Part shown: positions 1 to 6,796 of the stretch, piece after piece
Numbering within the stretch: the first letter of the stretch is position 1
Layout of the letters: each line of letters opens with the position of its first letter
Source: Dokdonella_A sp964582225
Lineage (GTDB): Bacteria; Pseudomonadota; Gammaproteobacteria; Xanthomonadales; Rhodanobacteraceae
Length of the DNA: 64,000 bases
Reading direction: 5' to 3'
Assembly (NCBI GenBank): GCA_964582225.1
Contig: CAZORA010000002.1
Span: 124,001-188,000, forward strand
Program-made: the position numbers and the translations under genes
Notes under the pieces: model-generated
Seen by the model: the letters and a program-made list of their open reading frames with translations, nothing else
What the model was told of the DNA's origin: nothing
Database searches by the model: none

Positions 1-603
1 GTGGGTGTCGACGGTACGGGTCGACACCGCCGCGTTCAGATTCCACACGTTCTGCAGCAGCGCGTCGCGGCTGACGATGCGGCCGTGACGGTTGAAGAGA
101 AACCGGGCAAGGTCAAACTCGCGCTGGGTCAGCTCCACCTCCTCCCCGCGCAGGCTGACGCGTCGGCGTTCAGCATCGAGCACGTAAGGGCCGAGCTCCA
201 GCACCTGCGCGCCGTTGGCGGTTGCGCTGCGCCGGCGCAGCGCCGCGGCGATCCGCGCCAGCAGCTCGCGCTGCTTGGGCGGTTTCACCACGTAGTCATC
301 GGCGCCGCGGCTCAGCCCGCTGACGATGTCGTCCTCGCCGTCGCGCGCGGTGAGAAAGATCACCGGCAGCTTCGAATTGGGCGACGCGCGCACGGTCTCG
401 ATGATCTCGAGGCCGCTGCCGTCCGGCAGCATCCAGTCGAGAAGCAGGAGATCGATCGACTCCGCACCCTGGCGGCGCCGGAATTCGGTCGCGCCGCGAA
501 ACCAACGCGTGGCGAAGCCTGCTTCTTCGAGCCAGCCCACCACCAGCACCGCCATGTCTGGATCGTCTTCGAGCAACCCGACGATATGCGCCTGTTCTTC
601 CAT
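1..603 (-). CDS. OmpR-family response regulator (3' end cut by window edge)
   Basis: DNA-binding response regulator that would be phosphorylated by a partner histidine kinase. The 201 visible residues start MEEQAHIVGLLEDDPDM. The receiver domain covers about residues 5-120, with the acidic pocket ED at 12-13, phospho-acceptor Asp56 in LLLLDWMLP and the conserved Lys in DDYVVKP. A winged-helix domain follows (ELGPYVLDAERRRVSL, then ELTQREFDLARFLF), and the visible part ends in the typical TRTVDTH recognition-helix segment. Only a short C-terminal piece is missing. No histidine kinase is adjacent in the window, so the partner and target genes are unknown. Family assignment is secure. Confidence 0.9.
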   Translation of the reverse strand, partial: MEEQAHIVGLLEDDPDMAVLVVGWLEEAGFATRWFRGATEFRRRQGAESIDLLLLDWMLPDGSGLEIIETVRASPNSKLPVIFLTARDGEDDIVSGLSRGADDYVVKPPKQRELLARIAAALRRRSATANGAQVLELGPYVLDAERRRVSLRGEEVELTQREFDLARFLFNRHGRIVSRDALLQNVWNLNAAVSTRTVDTH

Positions 604-631
604 GTCGCTTCGCCGACGTCTGCGGCCGGCC

Positions 632-835
632 TCAGTCGACGAGGAAATTCACGCGCATGTTGACCCGCCACTCGGCAATGCTGCCGTCATCGCGCGTGGT
701 GCACTTGATCTCGTTGACCCAGGCGCCACGGATGTTCTTGATTGTCTGCGCCGCTTTGTGCAGGCCCTTCTGCACCGCATCTTCGATGCTGTCCGCAGAG
801 GAGCTGCTGAGTTCGACCACCTTGGTAACCGACAT
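632..835 (-). CDS. Dodecin family protein
   Basis: A 67-residue dodecin: a small protein forming hollow dodecamers that bind flavin (flavin storage or buffering) in the cytoplasm. The sequence MSVTKVVELSSSS...SIEDAVQKGLHKA...IRGAWVNEIKC...IAEWRVNMRVNFLVD follows the family from end to end, including the Trp of the flavin stack in RGAWV and the closing VNMRVNF strand. The ATG at 835 is preceded by AGGAGAA at good spacing, so longer upstream frames are not the real start. It lies between the response regulator and the exosortase gene on the same strand, with 28 bp to the former. Confidence 0.92.
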   Translation of the reverse strand: MSVTKVVELSSSSADSIEDAVQKGLHKAAQTIKNIRGAWVNEIKCTTRDDGSIAEWRVNMRVNFLVD

Positions 836-890
836 GATCCATTCTCCTTTTCGCTGTGAATGCACGCCAACTATAGCAAGACCACCAGCT

Positions 891-1406
891 TCAACCACTT
901 GGACCCATCTGAACCGCCAGCTCGGTCGACTCGCGCGGCAACCAGCGCAGCCAGAGCAGGAACACCACCAGAGCGTCGAGCACGATCAAGGCCTGCCAGA
1001 GATACAGGTGGAACCATTCGAACCAGAGCGGATGCCACTGGCCCAGATAGAAGAGGCTGATGATGCGCACCAGATTGAGCGCCTGAATGGCGACGAAGCC
1101 GACGCCGATGCCGAGCAGGCGCTGCTTCCAGCCGGCCGGAAACGCGAGCATCGCCGAAACCAGGATGATGATCGCTTCAATTCCGTTGCAGCCGCGTTCG
1201 ATCGAGATGGCGAAACTTCCGCTCAGGGTCTGCACCACCTTGCCGTGGGCGACCGCGTTGGCGTCGAACGCGCCGACCAGCCACACGCATACATGGGCGA
1301 TCGCCGCCGTGAACGGCTCGATCACGTAGCGCTCCACCGGCGGCAGCAGCTCGAGCACGAACAGGCCGAGCAGAAAGGCGACGAACAAGAGCATGAAGCG
1401 GAACAT
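891..1406 (-). CDS. xrtH: Exosortase H (XrtH-type)
   Basis: Integral inner-membrane cysteine transpeptidase of the exosortase/archaeosortase family, expected to cleave proteins with a C-terminal sorting signal (IPTL-CTERM for type H). The 171 residues contain several hydrophobic segments and the family triad: Cys73 in SIERGCNGIEA, Arg114 in NLVRIISLFY and His133 in WFHLYLWQ. The short length fits XrtH rather than the larger EpsH types. The start chosen (MFRFMLLF) begins directly at the first membrane segment; the longer frame upstream is low-quality sequence. No protein with an IPTL-CTERM tail is visible in this window, so its substrates must be encoded elsewhere. The H subtype is recognised from memory of the family. 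Confidence 0.8.
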   Translation of the reverse strand: MFRFMLLFVAFLLGLFVLELLPPVERYVIEPFTAAIAHVCVWLVGAFDANAVAHGKVVQTLSGSFAISIERGCNGIEAIIILVSAMLAFPAGWKQRLLGIGVGFVAIQALNLVRIISLFYLGQWHPLWFEWFHLYLWQALIVLDALVVFLLWLRWLPRESTELAVQMGPSG

Positions 1407-1522
1407 GGTTCGCGCGATGCCGATCGATGTGGCCCACGAGCCTGCCGCGTTTGCGCACGCTGCGCAAGACCCGAAAGCGCAAACGGGAGTCACGACGGCA
1501 TCAGCACGGTCGCGCAACCTGC

Positions 1523-1528
1523 TAGCAT
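1523..1528 (+). promoter_or_regulatory. Candidate -10 box of aroK
   Basis: TAGCAT lies 8 bp upstream of the aroK ATG. Transcription would start at or one to two bases before the start codon, giving an essentially leaderless message. No convincing -35 hexamer is seen. Confidence 0.35.
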
Positions 1529-1536
1529 CCCGCGCC

Positions 1537-2088
1537 ATGAACCCCGCGCCCAGCCTGTTTCTGGTCGGGCCGATGGGCGCCGGCAAGACCACGGTCGGAC
1601 GACACATCGCCGCGCTCTACAGGCTTCCGTTTCTGGATCTCGACCATGCCATCGAATCGCGAACCGGCGCCGCGGTGCGCCTGATCTTCGACCTCGAGGG
1701 TGAAGCCGGCTTTCGCCGGCGCGAACACGCCATGCTGGAGGAGCTCAGCGCCAAGCCGGGGCTCGTCCTCGCCACCGGTGGCGGCGCCGTGCTCGACCCC
1801 GCCAATCGCCGCCTGCTGCGCGAACGCGGCTTCGTGATCTGGCTCGACGCCAGCGTCGAGGCCCAGCTGAGCCGCCTCGCCCGCGATCGCCAGCGTCCGC
1901 TTTTGGCCGCGGCGGATCGCAAGGAACGCCTGCAGCGGCTTGCCGCCGAGCGCAACCCGCTGTATGCGGAGACGGCCGACCTGCACATGCCCAGCCTGGG
2001 CGGCAGCAGCAGCACGCGCACCGCCCATGATCTGCTCGACCTGCTCGAAGCACGCTGGCAGCGCGGTACGGTCGGAGCCAGCGCATGA
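1537..2088 (+). CDS. aroK: Shikimate kinase
   Basis: ATP-dependent phosphorylation of shikimate to shikimate-3-phosphate, fifth step of the common aromatic pathway, in the cytoplasm. The 183-residue protein has the P-loop GPMGAGKTT near residues 10-18, the substrate-binding region DLDHAIESRTG with the DxD/E pair, FRRREHAMLEEL for shikimate binding, and the GGGAV turn. Length is normal. The ATG starts MNPAPSLFLVGP; a longer upstream frame overlaps the promoter and is not used. Its stop overlaps the aroB start (ATGA), so the two are translationally coupled. Confidence 0.97.
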   Translation: MNPAPSLFLVGPMGAGKTTVGRHIAALYRLPFLDLDHAIESRTGAAVRLIFDLEGEAGFRRREHAMLEELSAKPGLVLATGGGAVLDPANRRLLRERGFVIWLDASVEAQLSRLARDRQRPLLAAADRKERLQRLAAERNPLYAETADLHMPSLGGSSSTRTAHDLLDLLEARWQRGTVGASA

Positions 2089-3176
2089 GCCTCGCGACGA
2101 CGGTCGAAGTCGCGCTCGGCGCGCGGAGCTACCCGATCTGGATCGGCGCCGACCTGCTCGCCGAGTCCGCGCGCTGGCGCGAGACACTCGGCGGTCGACA
2201 GGTGCTGGTAGTCAGCAACGAAGTCGTGGCTCCGCTCTACCTCGAGCGCGTGATGGCGGGGCTTGGCGGTTTCGCGACCAGCACGCTGGTGCTAGCCGAC
2301 GGCGAGCAGCACAAGACGCTCGAGGGCGTCGAGCAGGTGTTTGCGGCGCTGGGCGCGCAGTGCGCCAGCCGCGACGCCACCATCATCGCGCTCGGCGGCG
2401 GCGTGATCGGCGACCTGGCCGGCTTCGCCGCGGCCTGCTGGATGCGCGGCATCGACTTCCTGCAGATGCCGACCACCCTGCTGGCGATGGTCGACTCCTC
2501 GGTGGGCGGCAAGACTGGCGTCAACCTGCCCTTCGGCAAGAATCTGGTCGGCGCGTTTCACCAGCCTCGAGCGGTGGTCGCCGACACCGCTACCCTGGCC
2601 AGCCTCCCCGCGCGCGAATACCGCGCCGGTCTGGCCGAGGTGGTCAAGTACGGCGCGATCGGCGACGCCGGTTTCTTCCAATGGCTGGAGGCGCACGCGC
2701 CGGCGCTGCTCACGCGCGAGCCCGCGGCGCTGGCCGCCGCTATCGCCGCGAGCTGCCGCCACAAGGCCGCGGTCGTTGCGCGCGACGAACAGGAGCGTGG
2801 CGAGCGCGCCCTGCTCAACTTCGGGCACAGCTTCGGCCACGCGCTGGAGACCGCCACCGGCTACGCCGACTTGCTGCACGGCGAGGCGGTCGCGATCGGG
2901 ATGCTGCTCGCTGCGCGGCTCTCCGCGCGGCTCGGTCGCGCCGCGGCCGCCGATGCCGAGCGACTGGCCGCATTGCTCGCGGCCTGCGGGCTGCCGCGCG
3001 CGCTCCCTGCGACCGACCCGGCGCGGCTGGTCGAACTGATGCGACTCGACAAGAAGAACCTCGGCGGTCGCTTGCGCCTGGTGCTCTGGCGCGGCATCGG
3101 CCAGGCAGAAGTGGTCGACGGCGTGGACGCGGCCCTGGTGCGGAAGTTCCTCACCGAAGAGCCGTCCGTCGCCTGA
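2085..3176 (+). CDS. aroB: 3-dehydroquinate synthase
   Basis: Converts DAHP to 3-dehydroquinate, second step of the shikimate pathway, using NAD and a divalent metal. The 363 residues match the family length. Visible hallmarks are the nucleotide-binding GGGVIGDLAGFAA region, the PTTLLAMVDSSVGGKTGVN block, the Lys-rich KYGAIGD segment and the metal-binding histidines in LNFGHSFGHALE and LLHGEAVAIGM. The start overlaps the aroK stop by four bases. The aroK-aroB pair is the usual proteobacterial arrangement; hemE follows after one small gene. Confidence 0.97.
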   Translation: MSLATTVEVALGARSYPIWIGADLLAESARWRETLGGRQVLVVSNEVVAPLYLERVMAGLGGFATSTLVLADGEQHKTLEGVEQVFAALGAQCASRDATIIALGGGVIGDLAGFAAACWMRGIDFLQMPTTLLAMVDSSVGGKTGVNLPFGKNLVGAFHQPRAVVADTATLASLPAREYRAGLAEVVKYGAIGDAGFFQWLEAHAPALLTREPAALAAAIAASCRHKAAVVARDEQERGERALLNFGHSFGHALETATGYADLLHGEAVAIGMLLAARLSARLGRAAAADAERLAALLAACGLPRALPATDPARLVELMRLDKKNLGGRLRLVLWRGIGQAEVVDGVDAALVRKFLTEEPSVA

Positions 3177-3258
3177 GCCCGGCCACGCGCGACACTGCAG
3201 CCCGGCCACACGCCGCCGGCGCCGCGGCGAGCAGCAGGCCCGGCGTCGATTCGCCGGC

Positions 3259-3264
3259 TACAAT
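3259..3264 (+). promoter_or_regulatory. Candidate -10 box of the WGR gene
   Basis: TACAAT ends 6 bp before the ATG of the WGR-domain gene, which would place the transcript start on the A of the start codon (leaderless). No TTGACA-like -35 box is seen at the usual distance. Confidence 0.4.
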
Positions 3265-3270
3265 TGATGG

Positions 3271-3531
3271 ATGCGTCTTTTCATGCAGACTCGCGCGGTC
3301 CCAGGCGACCCGCCGCGCTATTACCAGATTCAGCTGCACCAGGACCTGCTGGGAGGCTGGCTGCTGTCGCGTGAGTGGGGCCAGCAGGGAGGCCGCAGCT
3401 CGATCCGCCGTGAAGTCTATCTGGCGCGGGACGAGGCGCTCGGCGCCTTCGAGCGCGCCCGCGACGCCCAGCTCAAGCGCGGCTTCCAGGTCATGTTCAC
3501 CCAGGGACTCGAAAACGCCCATGCAAGCTGA
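3271..3531 (+). CDS. Small WGR-domain protein
   Basis: An 86-residue protein that is essentially one WGR-type domain: RYYQIQLHQDLLGGWLLSREWGQQGGR, followed by a helical ARDEALGAFERARDAQLKRGF tail. WGR domains occur in PARPs and some bacterial regulators and are thought to contact nucleic acids; the function of stand-alone bacterial forms is not established. The last 11 bases overlap the hemE start, so expression of the two is probably coupled. Small WGR proteins beside hemE are, to my knowledge, seen in relatives, which supports it being real. Confidence 0.8.
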   Translation: MRLFMQTRAVPGDPPRYYQIQLHQDLLGGWLLSREWGQQGGRSSIRREVYLARDEALGAFERARDAQLKRGFQVMFTQGLENAHAS

Positions 3532-4585
3532 ATCCGGATCCGCAGCCCCCGCTCACCGTTTCCTGCGCGCGCTGCACCGCGAGCCGGTGGACTGCACGCC
3601 GATCTGGATCATGCGTCAGGCCGGGCGCTATCTGCCCGAGTATCGCGCCACCCGAGCCCGCGCCGGCAGCTTTCTGGCGCTTGCGCAAACCCCCGAGCTG
3701 GCCTGCGAGGTCACCCTGCAGCCGCTGCAGCGCTTTGCGCTGGACGCCGCGATCCTGTTTTCCGACATTCTCACCATCCCCGACGCGATGGGCCTCGGTC
3801 TGCACTTCGTCGAAGGCGAAGGGCCGAAGTTCGCGCGCCCCCTGCGCAGTGCGGCCGACATCGAGCGGCTGGGCGCACCCGATCCGGAGAGCGCGCTCGG
3901 CTACGTGATGGACGCCGTGCGCCTGATCCGCGGCGAGCTCGCCGAACGGGTGCCGCTGATCGGCTTCGCCGGCAGCCCCTGGACCCTCGCCTGCTACATG
4001 ATCGAGGGCGGCAGCTCGTCGAGCTTCTCGCGCGCCAAGGCCCTGGCGCTGGAAAGTCCGCGGCTCATGCAGCAGCTGCTCGACATCCTCGCCGGCAGCG
4101 TCGCCGACTACCTGGCCGCGCAGGCGGCGGCCGGGGCGCAGGCGCTGATGCTGTTCGACACCTGGGGCGGGCTGCTGGCCCCGGCGATGTTCCGCGAATT
4201 CTCGCTGCGCTGGCTGGCCAGCATCGCGCACCGCCTGCGCAGCCAGGTGCCGGAGGTTCCCCTGATCCTGTTCTCCAAGGGCGCCAACGGCCACCTCGAA
4301 GCGCTCGCCGACACCGGCTGCGCCGCGCTCGGCGTCGACTGGACGATCGATCTGGGCGAGGCCCGCGAACGCGTGGGCAGCCGCGTGGCGCTGCAGGGCA
4401 ATCTCGATCCGGCGGTACTCGCGGCCGGACCCGCGACCATCCGCGCGCAGGCGCAGGCGGTGCTCGCGGCCTTCGGCGCGCATCCCGGACACGTCTTCAA
4501 TCTCGGCCACGGAATCACCCCCGACATTCCGCCCGAGCACGTCGCGGCGCTGGTCGACGCCGTGCACGAACTCAGCCGCCGCTGA
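3521..4585 (+). CDS. hemE: Uroporphyrinogen decarboxylase
   Basis: Decarboxylates the four acetate side chains of uroporphyrinogen III to give coproporphyrinogen III in haem synthesis; cytoplasmic and cofactor-free. The protein is 354 residues, the normal length. It carries the signature PIWIMRQAGRYLPEYRATRA near the N-terminus, FSDILTIPDAMGL with the catalytic-site Asp, GFAGSPWTLACYMIEGG, and the C-terminal HVFNLGHGITPDIPPEHV. The ATG overlaps the 3' end of the WGR gene. A long frame running in from aroB is a reading-frame artefact. Confidence 0.97.
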   Translation: MQAESGSAAPAHRFLRALHREPVDCTPIWIMRQAGRYLPEYRATRARAGSFLALAQTPELACEVTLQPLQRFALDAAILFSDILTIPDAMGLGLHFVEGEGPKFARPLRSAADIERLGAPDPESALGYVMDAVRLIRGELAERVPLIGFAGSPWTLACYMIEGGSSSSFSRAKALALESPRLMQQLLDILAGSVADYLAAQAAAGAQALMLFDTWGGLLAPAMFREFSLRWLASIAHRLRSQVPEVPLILFSKGANGHLEALADTGCAALGVDWTIDLGEARERVGSRVALQGNLDPAVLAAGPATIRAQAQAVLAAFGAHPGHVFNLGHGITPDIPPEHVAALVDAVHELSRR

Positions 4586-4616
4586 CTCGCCGCGGCCCTG
4601 CGCGGCGCCGCGCCCG

Positions 4617-4638
4617 AAAGCGCAAATCGCGCTTTTTT
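4617..4638 (+). terminator. Rho-independent terminator after hemE
   Basis: AAAGCGC and GCGCTTT form a 7-bp stem with a 5-base loop, followed by a run of T. It closes the aroK-aroB-WGR-hemE transcription unit about 30 bp after the hemE stop. Confidence 0.75.
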
Positions 4639-4987
4639 ATTCTCGCATTCGCGATTGGGAGCACCGTTTCGACTCGAGCCTTGGACAGCACCGGCGCAAG
4701 ACTTCCGCCCCACGGCAGCGGCGAAACGAGCCCCCGGTTCAAATGCAACCAAGCACCCATCGGCCGTTTTTTGCGCTTATACTGAAGCACACTGTCGATC
4801 CATGAATCTGAATGCACGAGATGGATTTCCGCCTTTGGTTCGCAGGCTGGACCGGCTCTCGGGGCGCAATGCAGAACGATCCAGCGCTGCCGCAAGCATC
4901 CATTCAGCGGCTCGTGACCCCTGATCGCGTCGTTTTCAGACGACCTCCGGCGCGATTCCCGCTCATCCGTCAAAGGAGCAATACCCG
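4639..4987. other. Non-coding leader of the S74-domain protein gene
   Basis: About 350 bp without a credible gene. A TATACT hexamer at 4778-4783 is a possible -10 box, which would give the next gene a 5' leader of roughly 200 bases. The gene has a good ribosome binding site (AAAGGAG) before its ATG. I see no riboswitch consensus in the leader. Confidence 0.4.
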
Positions 4988-6358
4988 ATGAAGATCCGAA
5001 TCGTTCCTTTCGCTCTCGCAGTCGCAATCGCCGCCGCGCTCGCCGGCCCGGCGCAGGCCGAACAGTTCAGCTATCACGGTTCACTCAGCACCGCGACGGG
5101 TCCGGCCAGCGGCAGCCACGACCTGCGCCTGACTCTGTATTCCGCGGAAAGCGGCGGGCGGGTGCTGGCCGGACCGGTCAATCTGTACGGCGTCGAGGTG
5201 CGCGACGGCAGCTTCAGCACCAGCGTGGATTTCGGCGCCGCCGCCGGCGCGGGCGGCTGGCTCGCGGTCGCGGTGCGCGCGGGCAACGGCGAGTGGGAAA
5301 CGCTCGAGGGCCGCAGCGCGGTCGAGCCCGCCGCCAGCAGCTGTCCGGGCAGCTGGGCGCTCGACGGCAATGCCGGCAACCCGAGCGGAAGCTACCTCGG
5401 CACCGCCGACACGGAGGAGGTCCGGATCAAGCAAAATAGCTCAACGGCCATTTGGCTGCGCGGCGGTGCCGCGGTGGAGCTGAGTCCCTATCTCGGCGCG
5501 GTGACTCCGGGCCCGTCAGCGACCTCGATCGGCTTCTCCAGCGGCGCGGCTGGTGCGTTCTCCTTTGCCGGCGGTTTCAACAGCCTAGCCAACCATGCGG
5601 GCTCCTTCGTCTGGGGCGATCGCAACTCGTCCGGTTTGTTCCAGGACAGCGCGAGCGACCAGTTCATCGTCGGCGCCAAGGGCGGCGTGGGCATCAACAC
5701 CGCAAACGCCACCGACGGCACTTCGCCGCTCGACCGAACGCTGACGCTCGCGCCACGCGACGGACAGGCCGGCGTATCGTTCGCCATGCGCAACGCCGGT
5801 GGCGCCGAGTGGTACTTCACCCATCTGATCGACGCGATGCTCTTCAGCTACCGCAAGGGCGGCACCAGCAATATGGCGATCATGTTCGGCGCCAACAACT
5901 CCATCGGCCTGCTCGGGGCCATCAGCTCGGCAGCGCAGCCGTTCAAGGTCGGCACCAACGCCAGCACCGGCAACGGCGCGTATCTTTCGCCCGGCGGCAC
6001 CTGGACCAATGCCTCCAGCCGCTTCTTCAAGCAGGACTTTGCCAGCATCGACGCCGGCGAGGTGCTGAGCAAGCTGGCGGCAATGCCGATCCAGACCTGG
6101 AGCTACCTGAACGGCACGCTCGACGGTCGCCACCTGGGCCCGGTCGCGGAGGACTTCGCCACGGCCTTCGGCCTCGGCAACGACAGCCAGCACATCTCCA
6201 CGGTCGACGCCAACGGCGTGGCTCTCGTGGCGATCCAAGGCCTCAACAGCAAGGTCGACAGCCGCGTCGGGCAGCTCGAAGCCGAGAACGCCGCGCTGCG
6301 CACGAGGCTGGACGAGCTTGCGGCGCAGGTCGAGCGCCTGAGCAACCGGGCGGAGTGA
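4988..6358 (+). CDS. Secreted protein with C-terminal S74/tail-fibre chaperone domain
   Basis: A 456-residue exported protein of unknown role. It has a clear signal peptide (MKIRIVPFALAVAIAAALAG, cleavage after AQA near residue 24), a beta-rich N-terminal part, a middle region with many Gly/Asn/Ser residues, and a C-terminal part from about residue 340 (SSRFFKQDFASID, MPIQTWSYL, HLGPVAEDFATAFGLG, GVALVAIQGLN) that resembles the intramolecular chaperone (peptidase S74) domain of phage tail spikes. The last 30 residues are a short coiled coil. Such domains normally help trimerisation and may self-cleave. No phage genes surround it, so this is likely a host surface or matrix protein. The following small exported protein is cotranscribed. 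Confidence 0.8.
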   Translation: MKIRIVPFALAVAIAAALAGPAQAEQFSYHGSLSTATGPASGSHDLRLTLYSAESGGRVLAGPVNLYGVEVRDGSFSTSVDFGAAAGAGGWLAVAVRAGNGEWETLEGRSAVEPAASSCPGSWALDGNAGNPSGSYLGTADTEEVRIKQNSSTAIWLRGGAAVELSPYLGAVTPGPSATSIGFSSGAAGAFSFAGGFNSLANHAGSFVWGDRNSSGLFQDSASDQFIVGAKGGVGINTANATDGTSPLDRTLTLAPRDGQAGVSFAMRNAGGAEWYFTHLIDAMLFSYRKGGTSNMAIMFGANNSIGLLGAISSAAQPFKVGTNASTGNGAYLSPGGTWTNASSRFFKQDFASIDAGEVLSKLAAMPIQTWSYLNGTLDGRHLGPVAEDFATAFGLGNDSQHISTVDANGVALVAIQGLNSKVDSRVGQLEAENAALRTRLDELAAQVERLSNRAE

Positions 6359-6363
6359 GCGCC

Positions 6364-6660
6364 ATGAACGACTCCAAGCACCTGCCGCGGCTCGGCGCAA
6401 GCGGCGCCCTGACGCTGCTGCTCGCGCTGGCAGCCGCCGCGCCGGCGAGCGCCGGAACATTCCGGCTGCAGGCCAAGCTCAGCCCGACGCCGAGCGCCCA
6501 GCAGGGCAGCGACTTCCTGCTCGAGGCACGCCTGGCGCCGGCGCGTGCGGAACCGGCGGTACTGCTCGGCAGCCAGCACGCCTTGACCGCCAAGCTCGCC
6601 GCGGTACCGATGGTTTGCTACGACGACACCATCTTCCGCGACGGCTACGACTGGAACTGA
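6364..6660 (+). CDS. Small exported protein of unknown function
   Basis: A 98-residue protein starting 5 bp after the preceding stop, so cotranslated with the S74-domain protein. Residues 1-30 form a signal peptide (charged N-terminus, Leu/Ala-rich core, ASA-G cleavage site). The mature part contains two imperfect repeats (FRLQAKLSPTPS...FLLEARLAPARA...HALTAKLAAVP) and ends in a short segment with one Cys (MVCYDDTIFRDGYDWN). I do not recognise a family. Its position suggests it works with the larger secreted neighbour. Confidence 0.65.
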   Translation: MNDSKHLPRLGASGALTLLLALAAAAPASAGTFRLQAKLSPTPSAQQGSDFLLEARLAPARAEPAVLLGSQHALTAKLAAVPMVCYDDTIFRDGYDWN

Positions 6661-6668
6661 AAGCCCTT

Positions 6669-6712
6669 GCTGCATGCGCGGCGCCGGCCGCAACCGGCGC
6701 CGCGCATGCAGC
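6669..6712. terminator. Perfect 19-bp inverted repeat between convergent genes
   Basis: GCTGCATGCGCGGCGCCGG pairs perfectly with its complement across a 6-base loop (CCGCAA). It sits between the end of the small exported protein gene and the convergent end of the hybrid kinase gene, so it probably acts as a terminator for one or both. There is no T-run, so intrinsic termination by the usual mechanism is not assured. Confidence 0.6.
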
Positions 6713-6796
6713 CCAACCCAAGTCCGTGGTCGCAGCACGCCGGAATGGTGGCGGCCGCAGCCGCAAGCCGGCCGCGGCTCCGCTTGGCTCGGGCCA

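Noticed and set aside
1940..3520. Frame running through aroB into hemE suggesting a fusion
   Set aside because: The upstream part is Arg/Ala-rich out-of-frame sequence over aroB; hemE has its own start at 3521 and normal length.
4735..4760. T-arm-like GGTTCAAATGC hinting at a tRNA
   Set aside because: No matching acceptor, D or anticodon stems around it.
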